Source: Galaxea fascicularis (Eukaryota; Cnidaria; Anthozoa; Scleractinia; Euphylliidae). Taken from it: 64,000 nucleotides of DNA. Shown piece by piece: positions 34,301-44,200 of this stretch. Each line of letters opens with the position of its first letter. Position 1 is the stretch's first letter. The position numbers were made by a program, and so were the translations under genes. The stretch lies in assembly GCA_948470475.1 (NCBI GenBank), contig OX419342.1, positions 12,117,508-12,181,507 on the forward strand, read 5' to 3'. Below the pieces are notes generated by a model that did not search any database, was not told where the DNA came from, and saw only the letters and a program-made list of their open reading frames with translations.

Positions 34301-36819
34301 GTGCTCCGTTTTCGACCTAAGTGCTTCGTTTTCGACTTCGGGTGCTTCGTTTTCGAGTTTCAGGGTGCTTCGTGCTTCGATCTTCGTTTTCGAGTGCTTC
34401 TTTTTCGATACTACCCCTAGTTATGCCAATCTTTTTGTAGGATATGTGGAACACCAATTTTTTAATCAGTACAACGGCCCTAAACCTGAACTCTACGGCC
34501 GCTACATTGACGATTGCATCGTCGCTATTTCATCCAGCACACAAGAACTCGATCAATTTATAACCTCCGTTAATTCCTTTCATCTGGCTCTTAAATATAC
34601 CTGGGAAATTTCGCAAACTTCATTGGCTTTCCTAGATATCAAAGTTTCTATCAGTGGCAACGGTTTATGTACCAGTGTGCACTACAAACCTACAGATTCT
34701 CACAGTTATTTGTTGTATTCATCGTCACATCCATCACATGTCAAGAACTCCATTCCTTATTCTCAATTTCTTCCAGCAAATCAGATAGTCAAAAGTATCA
34801 TTCTCAATAACTTCAAATTACTCCAAAATGATCCCGAGACTGGTAGAATCTTTTCGCAACCTCCACTAATTTCATTCAAACGCGACGAAAACGTCGGCAA
34901 CTTTTTAGTTAGAAGCGCATTTAAAACTAACGAGCAACCCGGCACTTTCAAATGCGCGCGCTCACGATGTAAAACTTGTCAATTCATTCTTAACACTAGC
35001 AAAATATCGGGACCTAAGCGATCTGTTAAGATCACTGATCGTTTCACATGTACCTCCGCAAATGTCATTTATTGCCTAACCTGCACGTTATGCAATAAAT
35101 TATACATTGGCGAGACAGGAAGACGACTAGGCGACCGATTCCGCGAACACCTTCGCGATGTTGAGAAGAATGACAAGGATGCATCTAAGCCAGTCGCTCG
35201 TCATTTTAATCTTCCTAACCACTCCAAACAACACATGGCTATCTGCGGCCTTTCCCTACATCAAGGTACGACGGAAAGCCGCAAGAATCTGGAACAAAAA
35301 TTCATCTTCCAAATCGGCACCCTTAATCCCCAAGGTATTAACGAACGCTTTTCATTTAACTAAAATGTATTCCTATTTTCACGTGGACATGTTACCACCA
35401 ATAGCGTAGCTCCTACTCCACTATAAAAACTACACACAACCCATAATTCCTCAATTCGCTCTGACGAAGGGCTAGCGCTCGAAACGTCAGCTTTTAGAAT
35501 CCCTGTACGGTGGTCAATTTACATTTATCAACTCTGTCGATAATACCAAAATTTTTGAGGTGAATAAAAATTTGTTTTAGTATTTATCACACAAGTTGAA
35601 TAGCTAGTGTTTATTCAAATAATAGCACTATTGTTGTTATTACACACTATTTACTTTGTATTCATTTGTGTTTTGTCTAATAAATATTGTTTCATGGGTT
35701 AAGAAAAATGCATGTTGCATCTTTGGATTGTTTCATATAAATGACTGTTGAAGTGGTAGTGTTCTAGGAAAAAACTGAGGAAAATCCAAGAAAAACAATA
35801 CAACCTCAAGTTTACAATAGGTGCTTAATGCTCCAGTTGTCCAAAATTATAATAGTCAAGCAGTGCTTTTAAGTGGTATATTTATACTTGACTGAAGCAG
35901 TCGATTGACCAATGACTGAAACCCTCAGCTTTTATTTTGGATCATTAGTAATTACTGGTTATTTCAGATGCGATTATTCCAACATCTTGATGAAAAGCTC
36001 CAGCACATGGACCGTGAACTAGCCACCAACCCACAGTATGTTCAGAAGGTATATACCAGTTCACTTTAAACGTGACTTTTTAACTATGGTTTAGTGGCTA
36101 CATTAATATTTTGCCATTTTGGTTTCAGAAAGGGGGCTTATTGTTATCATCGAGAAAACAGGAGAACATTTTTAAAGAGATGTATTTAACTTCCTTCATT
36201 TTCTGCAACATAGAAATACTTTGAGACTAGATTGGACATGGTGATAAGCAAAGTACCATGTGTCACTATGAGGATAGAGAAATATGGTAATATTTTCCTA
36301 AGTTGTAAAGTGAAGTGAGAGTAAATGTAATTTTAATCTTATTGACATTGTGGGACAAGGATAAAGTGAAAGTAAAATAATTTCTTGTCTGTGATCATCA
36401 CCTGGCAAACAAGTGACAATGCAAATTGGTCCCAAAACTTTCAATTTGCGCCTGTGTAATGCTTCTCATTTCTGCAAGGATCATTTCATCAGAAAACTTT
36501 TATACCTGGTTCTAACCATACTTTATGGTGCTGGTTTAGCTTTCCACTCTCACTTGGTGGTTAGTGAAGACTACCGGTACATAACTTCTTACCAAGTAAT
36601 ACATTTCAGTCTTACTACCAAATTTGAACCTAGAGCTCCTACAGAGTAACCACTCATTGGGATAGAAAAACTTCCCCGACTTTCCAGTGAGGCGTGGGGG
36701 AATTTTTCAACACAATGAGTCCAAGATTGTAGCTCTTATTAGCTCTTTTGCAGACTATGGGGGCACACAGTGAAGAGGATCCTGGGATTGGTCGGATGAG
36801 AGATGAAGTGCTGATGTAA
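19384..36819 (+). CDS. COPS3: COP9 signalosome complex subunit 3, 14 exons
   Basis: CSN3 is a PCI-domain scaffold subunit of the COP9 signalosome, which removes NEDD8 from cullin-RING ubiquitin ligases. Exons are 19384-19556, 19693-19805, 19905-19954, 20994-21086, 22974-23048, 23513-23617, 24890-24979, 25454-25504, 26477-26578, 28129-28200, 29057-29143, 30117-30230, 35968-36048 and 36754-36819 (TAA). All introns are GT-AG and the phases close, giving 423 residues, the length I recall for human CSN3. Recognisable family segments include [58 protein letters not shown] and [16 protein letters not shown]. The N-terminal helices precede a PCI domain at roughly residues 195-365. The ATG at 19384 is chosen because upstream in-frame codons have no ATG and the first residues match the family. 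The introns are full of mobile elements, notably the 5.7 kb intron 12. Confidence 0.96.
20372..20492. repeat. MITE in COPS3 intron 3
   Basis: The arms AAAATTTTTTAACCTAGGTT and TTTGTCTCCTAA are repeated in inverted form on the right (TTAGGAGACAAA, then AACCTAGGTTAAAATTTTTT). Together they make a hairpin of about 50-bp arms. Confidence 0.65.
21440..22680 (+). mobile_element. Penelope-like element, third family, in COPS3 intron 4
   Basis: The open segment 21552-21905 encodes a Penelope-type reverse transcriptase core ([20 protein letters not shown], then [11 protein letters not shown]). The catalytic YxDD is changed to YMDN, so the enzyme is dead. Frameshifted similarity continues to a GIY-YIG segment around 22215-22330 ([12 protein letters not shown], then [10 protein letters not shown]) and the usual tail after it ([15 protein letters not shown]). 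A hammerhead-like motif lies at 22613-22646, just past the stop. The orientation is the same as COPS3. Confidence 0.75.
24091..24239. repeat. MITE in COPS3 intron 6
   Basis: The ends TATTTATAGTAC and GTACTATAAATA are inverted. Similarity continues inward as ACTCAACAAGATTAC against GTAATTTTGTTGAAT. The element is about 149 bp. Confidence 0.65.
24257..24386. repeat. Second MITE in COPS3 intron 6
   Basis: The arms include GAATTAATAGATACTTGTGA and its near complement on the right (TCACTCGTACCTATTAATCC), flanking AAAGCTCTCAAATTGCA / TGCAATTTTGAGAACTTT. It sits immediately downstream of another hairpin element. Confidence 0.6.
25622..26012. repeat. Inverted-repeat element, family B copy 1, in COPS3 intron 8
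   Basis: The left end TTTAAAGTGCCTAGAACCCC is matched by GGGGCTATAGGCACTTTA at the right. The centre holds a strong hairpin (GGGTCTATTCCTTATTTGA against TCAAATCAGGAATAGACCC). A clearly related copy lies at 54222-54661 in a kindlin intron. Confidence 0.65.
25921..26337 (+). repeat. Tandem duplication, two units of about 207 bp
   Basis: The segment starting AACTATAACAAGTCAAGATT at 25921 is repeated from 26128 with few changes (AACTATAAAAAGTCAAGATT). Both units end in CTGCATGTAATCTGTTAT. The duplication takes in the right part of the family B element plus intron sequence. A 124-codon open frame across it is a by-product of the repeat. Confidence 0.8.
26657..27960. repeat. Long-range inverted-repeat pair, possible 1.3 kb element in COPS3 intron 9
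   Basis: A roughly 65-bp segment at about 26657-26722 (CCCAGATCTCTTGAGTATGA, then GGTGAGATCTG) is found inverted at about 27890-27958 (CAGATCTCACC, then CCAAGAGATCTGGGTGTGAG). The interval between them has no recognisable protein. It may be a non-autonomous DNA transposon. Confidence 0.5.
28537..28690 (-). repeat. SINE family A, degenerate copy in COPS3 intron 10
   Basis: It shares TTTGCAGATGTCATTACAAA, the words around it, and TTTAAAGACCCTG with the copy at 1795-2125. The tRNA-like head (GAGCCAACTAGTC) lies at its right end. Confidence 0.6.
29336..29520 (-). repeat. SINE family C, head-truncated copy
   Basis: The AATAATAATAA tail, AACTTTATTTCAGTCTCAAA, GAACACAAGTGCTCTACTTA and GAGTAGAGAACCAACAAACT match the complete copy at 63412-63717 in the same orientation. 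The tRNA-like head is absent. Confidence 0.7.
31325..31500 (+). repeat. SINE family D, head-truncated copy in COPS3 intron 12
   Basis: From the B box (GGGTTCAAGCCCCGTTGAAG) onward it matches the full copy at 31771-32008. That includes GTAAAAATTGCGATCA and TTTCATATCCGCAGTTCACA. The A box is lost or unrecognisable. Confidence 0.65.
31771..32008 (+). repeat. SINE family D, complete copy with 16-bp target duplication
   Basis: A tRNA-like head at 31831-31902 has a good A box (TAGCTCAGTTGGTAGAGC) and a B box with one change (GGTTCTAGCCC). The body matches the truncated copy about 500 bp upstream. The flanks 31755-31770 and 32009-32024 both read ATATGCATTATTCACT. This is the hallmark of LINE-mediated insertion and marks a fairly recent event. 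Confidence 0.8.
32289..33171. mobile_element. 883-bp TIR element with internal ORFs, in COPS3 intron 12
   Basis: The terminal inverted repeats are GGCATGGGTCGCACTTGGGA and its complement, extending a few bases further with mismatches. The flanking TAT on both sides (32286-32288, 33172-33174) may be the target duplication. Inside, a 91-codon ORF on the minus strand (32676-32401, with [14 protein letters not shown] and [15 protein letters not shown]) ends close to a second GTCGCACTAG word. A second open stretch lies around 32758-32955 on the same strand. I do not recognise the protein. The superfamily is unassigned. Confidence 0.6.
33196..33543 (-). mobile_element. Inverted 3'-end copy of the Penelope-like element
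   Basis: This is a near-exact reverse complement of the 3' end of the element at 34416-35550: the endonuclease C-terminus, tail and hammerhead-like motif. It has an internal deletion of about 24 bp. It is joined abruptly at about 33544 to sense RT sequence. The head therefore faces the tail, as is often seen for Penelope-like insertions. Confidence 0.8.
33544..35550 (+). mobile_element. Penelope-like element, best-preserved copy, split by a foldback element
   Basis: Penelope-like elements encode a reverse transcriptase fused to a GIY-YIG endonuclease. Here RT coding begins mid-motif (GTRMGP, 33547 onward), is interrupted at 33570-34415, and resumes at 34416 as an open frame to 35363. Visible parts are the catalytic YIDDC (about 34503), a Cys-rich linker (CARSRCKTC) and a GIY-YIG core ([20 protein letters not shown], about 35065-35125) with REHL. 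The N-terminal RT half is absent, so the copy is 5'-truncated and dead. The tail carries a hammerhead-like motif at 35461-35488. It lies in the sense direction in COPS3 intron 12. Confidence 0.85.
33570..34415. mobile_element. 846-bp foldback element with 10-bp target duplication
   Basis: The arms of about 420 bp form a near-perfect hairpin starting GGTAGTATCGAAAA and ending TTTTTCGATACTACC. Each arm begins with about seven direct copies of a 15-bp word, TCGAAAACGAAGCAC, or close variants. Unique inverted sequence with a short centre near 33990 follows. The flanks 33560-33569 and 34416-34425 both read CCTAGTTATG, which is present once in the related Penelope copy. The element has no coding capacity. 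The duplication length suggests mobilisation by a Mutator-like transposase, which is inference. Confidence 0.9.
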
Positions 36820-37037
36820 AGTGCTATCTTGGCATAATAATGCTGGAAAATGATCATTTAAAACATACTTGTACAAGCTCTCAGACAGACAGAAAGCAGA
36901 ACAAGACCAGGATGTCATTTTGGTAATACAAATTCGGATTGGTGTTAAAGCATGCTGTTGGCCAGTTAATAGTCATAAAATGACAGATTGTCTCAAAAAT
37001 GAACTTCTCAGATAGTTCAATGTGCCTATTGTAGTTT

Positions 37038-37043
37038 AATAAA
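37038..37043 (+). terminator. Candidate COPS3 polyadenylation signal
   Basis: AATAAA lies about 220 bases past the COPS3 stop codon. A second AATAAA occurs near 37155. Which one is used cannot be told from sequence. Confidence 0.4.
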
Positions 37044-37159
37044 CTTGGTATTCTTTATGTACAGTTGTTGTATGCCAACTTCATGTTGCAAAGGTTATAA
37101 GCTTCTGCCCTGGCATTAAAATAATGTTGTTTGTTCAGGGTAACATCACTCGCATTAAA

Positions 37160-39554
37160 TAAACAATGACTGCCCTTGTAGACAAGAAAGAGTTAAATAT
37201 TCCATTTGTTTTTGAACAAGAGTATGGACGTACAGGATTCTGTTTGGGGAAAAGGAGTATACAAAGCAACTTCATCCCTAGGACATTTCGTTTCTGTTTG
37301 CCCCCATAATTATGACCATGTTCTGATGTCCTCTTCAGTCAACGTGAAGTGTAAGTATGGCTATTGCGACAAAACCTAACAGAAAAAATCTTCATAAGTC
37401 TGCTGTGAGACAAAGCAACACAAAATGAACATGATGAGAAATAAAGTTCATCAAAATTTAATTCAGGGTATAAAATACTGTAATTAAAGGTGCTTCATTC
37501 TAAGACAATAATACATAAACAATTTTCTTACAATTTGACTTTCTCTGCCCAGTTAAACCCTCATCTCTCAGCAAGTTTGTTGCAGCTACGTACATGTTGA
37601 TCTACACTCTTTACAAACTCAATTTAAACCAAGAGTATACAGGAAGATATCTGCCTGACAAATACATAACTGGTTAACAAATCAAGTGAACAATGATGAC
37701 AACAAATGTTACAATGTTCGTTCATGCTTCCACACACTGCACGTCTTAACTTACCTAGCTCTCTCTAATAATAAAACAACAGTCCACACTGAAGATGGAT
37801 CAACACGTACCGTGTGGCACAATACAAATTCTTGTAGGAGTTTAATACTGGGGGTCAGGAATTTTTCCATTTTCTGGGAACTAACTTGTGAGATTGTAAA
37901 ACACTGTTTTAAGTTCTGCAATGTTCAGGAAGTTGCATTACAATATCGAATTACACATGCATTAGTATTCTACTTTGTCTTCATCTTTAGAGTCACTTTC
38001 TGCCCTTTTTTATTTTTGAATGAAAGAGACAGTCATTTTAAATAACTGGCACCAACAAGATTCTAAATTTACATGTAAAAGGGAATGTTTGTATGAATAA
38101 CTTTGCTAGTGGAGAAACTTGCGGATTGAAGAAAGAAATGAAAGAATCGCAAAAATTAATTTCGTGCCACACAGTATCACATATACTTGGTTGAATTTTC
38201 TTGAACTACATGCATGTATCAGCTGTACAGACACTTGTTGTGAGCAAGTGCCAAGGTAACTTTTGAGCCTGTTGGCCAACATAAAAAAGGCTAATACCAA
38301 AACTGTATTTGCAGCAATGGAGCCTTTAAAATTTAGCAGGTTTCTTACAAAGTACTTATCATGCACTGACACTATTGGCTGTTGTCTATAACAAAAGATG
38401 ACGAAGAGGAAATGGATTGCAACTTGAAAAAGTTAGGCTTCCTTTTTACTGTATATTAACTGTGCCATACTAAAATCATCATAAATTAGTACTAGAGTGG
38501 TTTTAGTTAGCCCATGAAACAAGTTTTATTATTATACAACATGTAATATAGCATAATAGTCAAATACACAAAAGAATACAAAGGAAATAGTTGCTATTAG
38601 TTTGTATTACACTAACTTTTATTTCGCGGGTTGAGTAAAAGCACTCTAGTGTTTTGTCCCTTCACAGAAATAATTTGAAACCTAACTTATTGGTACTAAT
38701 TTTCAACATGCTGCCGGTACATACCAAGGTCTTGAGTTACATGTCCGGCTACAGCGCAGGCTAAATTCTCACAATTTAGAAAAAAAAACTGCAAAATTTA
38801 ATGCCTTGATGCAAAACGTTTTTTTATTAACTTAAACTTGCATTTACATGAGTAAACTGGATGGTAAGCCTTTACAACAACATGCCAAGCAGTGAAGGAA
38901 AACACCACGTAGCAAAAGGATGGGAGAAAGCAGGAATAACTAAGCTAGTGAATGGAAAGCCAAATCTCCCTCCTGATGACCAGTTTGAACACATTGAAGG
39001 TGATATTAAAATATAAATGCTTAATGCTTTTTTATGATTTTTGTTTCTAATCGTTACTGTTCAATTTTGTCACAGGTGACTGTACTTTAAGATATTTAAA
39101 TGAGACTTACGTGGATGCTCACTTCTTGTGAGAATTAATTCCCTTTAACATGACTTTTCTGCCAAATCGTGAAATATTCCTCTTCCAGTTTTTGCGAAAA
39201 TTAGTACCAATACTTGGTACCTCTTCATGGTACACAGGTCATAAGAGTAATAGAAATTATGGTACTTACTCACACTTTGAACAAACTTATAATGAGAATA
39301 CCTGGACATTGGCCCTTCAAGGCAATCTCCCTTTGCATGTTTTAAAGCAAAAGGCCTTTCTGTCATGCTGCTGTAGGTTGAATGTACATGTCTACAGGAC
39401 AAATTATTGCCCTGAGAAATAACTGACTAGAAATAACTAGTGAAAACATCTTTATGTAAAGAACTCGGTACATGTAGATTTGTTGCAGAGAGTACAACCA
39501 GAGTCCTTGTTGCATCCTAGACTGAACTGGGAGAAATTGTGAAGATTCTGAACT
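37160..39554. other. Intergenic space between the convergent COPS3 and kindlin genes
   Basis: It contains the likely 3' UTRs of both genes. Candidate minus-strand AATAAA signals for kindlin occur near 38525 and 38620. A transposase-like tail fragment lies at 38870-39015. No further gene was found. Confidence 0.4.
38870..39015 (+). pseudogene. Transposase-like C-terminal fragment, copy 1
   Basis: An open stretch from 38881 reads MPSSEGKHHVAKGWEKAGIT, continues [13 protein letters not shown], and stops at TAA near 39015. A close copy at 53465-53620 has a stop just after its ATG. The AKGWEKAGIT pattern resembles the end of pogo/Tigger-type transposases. This is a weak family guess. Confidence 0.35.
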
Positions 39555-41053
39555 TTACACCCATCCACCAGTCAGCTTGAAAAACAACTCTTCGTTTGAT
39601 GGCTGATTTACATCCTTTCTTATGGACATGAAGATATAGCCACCAATGAACTCATGAATCACTTTAATATCTGCACTTGTACATTCAAATGTGATTGTTT
39701 CACCTTCGCACTGGATTACCATTTCTCTTGTCTCCCAATTCACATTCCAGTTTTTCATCACACTGTATCGCCATGTCTTTGTTGCTTCACGACTTGCTGG
39801 ATCCATTCGCATGATTCTGTTGAATGCTATTCCAAGAATGTCCTAGGAAACAAAACGGCAAATGTCAACTAAAAATCAACAAGGCCTCACGACTGCTGTC
39901 ATCGACATCACCTCCACCAGTGGGGTGCAACATGTTGACCTAATAACTTACTACAGACAGTTGTAAATGAACAAAACTTAAGCAAATAGATAACCTGAGA
40001 AAATTGAAGCTTCTATAGGAGTCAGCCAACTGAGCTACCAGTGCTCCAGTGTACATACAACTACAATTAACACATTTCATTAGAGGAAGAGAGTGTTTTT
40101 TATTATTAAGACCCATCATCACTTTCCATAATTGCACTGTGGTTGTACTAGAATTTCGTTGACCACGAAAATTTTAAGCCACTACAATGAGATGCAGTTT
40201 ACAGCTTCTGGAAGGAGAAAAAAAACCATACAGGGTTTGGCAATAACAACCAACAATGAATTTGCTGCATGTCTGCAACACCATAACAGGTTATCTTCAA
40301 CAGCAGCCGCTGTTATGAAACAAGTTCGAAGACGCGACACGGTCAAAGTGTGATTTAGCTTACTGACAATACCAGTGGCAAGTCTGTAGTGTTCCTAGTG
40401 AAAGTGGCATTTATTTAGTTTATCAGGTTGTATTTTCTCACAATAAAGTGATTACAATTTGCAGATTGCTGGTGCTTATTTGTGTCAACTCCAAACAAAA
40501 TAAACAATTTGAAGAGCATGATGGGGTGACAATGGGTCCTTAATGCAAATATTTCAATGACAACCGCAACTGTAGTGTGTAAAAGATTTAACTCAAAATC
40601 TAAACTGATGCTTTGATTTTCTTTCATCGTGTTTTGGAGCAAAGGGCCACAAAAAGACCTGTTGCCAGTTTGAGGCGGGAAAAATAGACCGCAAAGCCAG
40701 TCGGAAAGCATCCACGAATATAACCAACTGGATACTGCAGAATATGCAACAGGTTTCTTCACTTCTGATTAGCTGTACTTCCTGAGGCATGGGATATCCC
40801 ACCAAAGACTTGCCATGCATGCTCTTTTAAAGCATTCAGCAACTTTCCCAGTTCAGTGGCTCATAGCCACTTTGATTATTCTTCTTTTAATGAACTTGGA
40901 ACACCTGTGAAATCATGCTTGTTCACAAATGGAGTGACTGTATGTATGGGTTATTGACCAAGCGAGAGGTCAAGATGGCTGGATATTGGCCAAGTTCTTT
41001 TTTTGCGTGTTTATGGACCGAGACGAAGTCTAGGTCCATAAACTCGCAAAAAA

Positions 41054-41088
<35 letters not shown>

Positions 41089-41181
41089 AAGCTTGGTCAA
41101 TAAAGGATTTATTATATGGGGTAAGCCGACTTCAGAGAAATTTTTCTTGCGGGACAAAGCGCGTAATCCCGAGCGGGCAAG

Positions 41182-41215
<34 letters not shown>

Positions 41216-44200
41216 CAGCATGGGATTTGGTTCATCTTGCCCGCTCACGGAGCTACCCATATAATAATAAAAGTGTATTATTGCATAAAATCTTGGAAAT
41301 GTGTTTTCCCTGTTAGTAGTAAAATTAGTTACCTACAAAATAAAGTTATATGGTTCTGAGGTAAACTGCAAACTATGAGACCAAAAAGGTTCATTACCTC
41401 TTTCTTGGACCCACGAAATCGAACCACAAAGTGAGAAACGCCGAACTCTGGCAATGACTGCCACTGCCTAATGTACAACATCTTGGATTCAATCAGTGAT
41501 GTCTTGTTCAAGGATGAATGTGCCTCAAGAATTCGGGCAGCAATCTGAAGAAATACAACAAACGTTACTACACATGACCCCAGAACCAGGGACTGTGCAG
41601 GGGGAGGGGACCCTCCCCCACTTTTGGTAGAAAAAATAATGACTCATGAAAAGTAATTTCACGGGATAATAGCGGTCGGTTACAGCTGGTGGACCTCACA
41701 GGAAAAAAATCCAAATTTATGACTGTTCCTTTAACCATTTTTAGAGTTAGCCCCTCCCCTCAATTAAGGAGGGGGGAGTGGTTCTGCACTTAAAAAACTG
41801 TTTCACAGGCCAGAACACAGATGATGCCACTTACATGTACTGTACTTTCCAAAGCTACTAGTAACATTATTTTATTCATGTTGGTGATTTAATGAGAGCA
41901 ATTATGAAAACCATAGTTTAAATACAAATGAATTAAATAATTAATCATTAACTCCACATTATCCTAGGCATAGCTCTGAAGAAACCTGAAGAAAAAACAA
42001 TTTGCCAGTATTGTATTAGTACCGGTAGGTCCAACCCAATGCTGTGACTGTAAATAATTACCTTTGTAAAGACCCTATATGGTAGCATAACAGCTGTCTG
42101 TGTGTTAATGTTGAGCACCATATACACTGTCTTGTGAAAATGTTTCCTAAATGTTAAAGTGCTGGGGTGTTGGTGGAGAAGGGATGTGTAGCTTTACCAT
42201 TCATTTTGTTGTTGTTGACATAACATTATTTTTTCTCAGCATGTATCAAAATGTAGTAACACTTCCTCAAAAAGGCTCAGTTTGTAACAGGATTGATTGA
42301 TTGTAACAGGATTGATCAAATGAATGGCAAGAACTGTATTTTACAAGGTGGGTAACCTTGGCCATGCAGCAATATTTCTCTGTAGCTGCAACTGTACCTG
42401 TTTAGCTTTGTACTTCTTCAGCATCCTTGGTCCAACAAAATCTTCTGGTTGAATTTGGATCTGTATTATTGGCACAAAATAAAATTAGATAAAACAAAAT
42501 AATTCTGCATGTGTGATAAAATGTGAGTGGAATGCTTGCCAATACACACCTGACCAGGATTGAGGGGTGTGGCATCACCCTTATCGTGTTGCATACTGAG
42601 GAAGGCCTGGATACCAGAGACCTCAGCATCATAGCTAGCATCAGCCATAGTTTTTCCTTTGGATGCCAAACGATATGCTGCCGTCCACTTGGAATACTGA
42701 GCCTCCTGATATATCAACACACACACAACTAAACTGTCAGTAAACAAAATTTAAGTATGATATTCAGTTAACGTTTGTGTATCTGACAGAGAATTCAGAA
42801 TAAATTGGTCAAAATAATCAAGGAAGTTGTAATGTTTACAATGATTACTACTAATAATCATCTTAATTCATTATTGACTTACGAGATGCTGCACAGATTC
42901 TAGAGATGACAAAACTTACACTGGAGCATATATATGTTGTGCCGCGTAGCACTATAAACACATACAAGTGGTGGAACAGAGAATTAACTCTGCAGTGTAA
43001 ATTAAAGTGCTGAGAGAAACCCATGAAAAACCCACTGAGCGTTAGCCCTAGTAAAGGGTATCAGGGAACCACACGAGGCAAAGAAAAAATTGTTATGACC
43101 TCGGTGGGAATCAAACCCACAACCTCCGTATTAGCACTAACTAGTGCTACGCGGCACAACATATATGTGTACCCTTACTTTCTCTTCGCCGCGATTCACC
43201 ACCTTAATCGTCCCCAACTTTCTCTGTACGACCTAGTAGCTTAGTCGGCAGAGCAACGGTAGATCTAATATGGAGGTCGTGGGTTCGATTCCCACTGAGG
43301 TCATCAGAATTTTTTCTTTGCCTCGTGTGGTTCCCTGATACCCTTTACTAGGGTCAATTCCCAGTGGGTTTTTCATGGGTTTCTCTCAGCACTTTAATTT
43401 ACACTGCAGAGTTAATTCTCTGTTCCACCACTTGTATGTGTTTATAGTGCTACGCGGCACAACATATATATGTACCCTTACTTTCTCTTCGCCGCGATTC
43501 ACCACCTTAATCGTCCCCGACTTTCTCTGTCCGACCTCGTAGCTTAGTCGGCAGAGCAACGGTAGATCTAATACAGAGGTCATGGGTTCGATTCCCACCG
43601 AGGTCATAAGAATTTTTTCTTTAACACGTGTGGTTCCCTGATACCCTTTACTAGGGCTAACACCCAGTGGGTTTTTCATGGGTTTCTCTCAGCACTTTAA
43701 TTTACACTGCAGAGTTAATTCTCTGTTCCACCACTTACACTGGAGCAGCAGACTTCAATATCCTCTGATTCTTTGAGCTTGATCTTGATGTTAAACTTCT
43801 CTTTGTTCACATTAACATCTGGAAATACCTCGCACCCTAAAATATTTTTAAGAACAATGCTCAGAGTTACTCTAGTCACAAATGGATCATTAGGAAGGCA
43901 GTGAGGTCGAGTGATTGGGGCCCTAGACTTGTAATCTGGATGTCCCAGGTTCATGTTATGCTCTGAACCCTTGTTGGTGTTGTTCCTCAATAGTCCTGAG
44001 TTCAACTCATATAATTATTAATTTTGCATTATTATCCCTGAAGAGCCCCAATGGAAGGGATAATAAAGTAATCATTCTATTTCCCTCAAACATCTGGCTT
44101 TTCCAGACTTTTTCCAAAATGCTTATTTCTTTTTCCAGATACAAGTTTAGTAATAGGTAATAGCATGGTTTTAAAGGATATTTGAAATAAAAACCCAAGA

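Noticed and set aside
34257..34416. N-terminal extension of the Penelope-like RT reading frame
   Set aside because: It is translation of the foldback arm repeats; the element boundary and target duplication place the RT start of this segment at 34416.
43230..43606. Two tRNA genes
   Set aside because: A and B boxes and acceptor stems look good, but the anticodon arms are broken and both lie inside SINE units with a shared tail.
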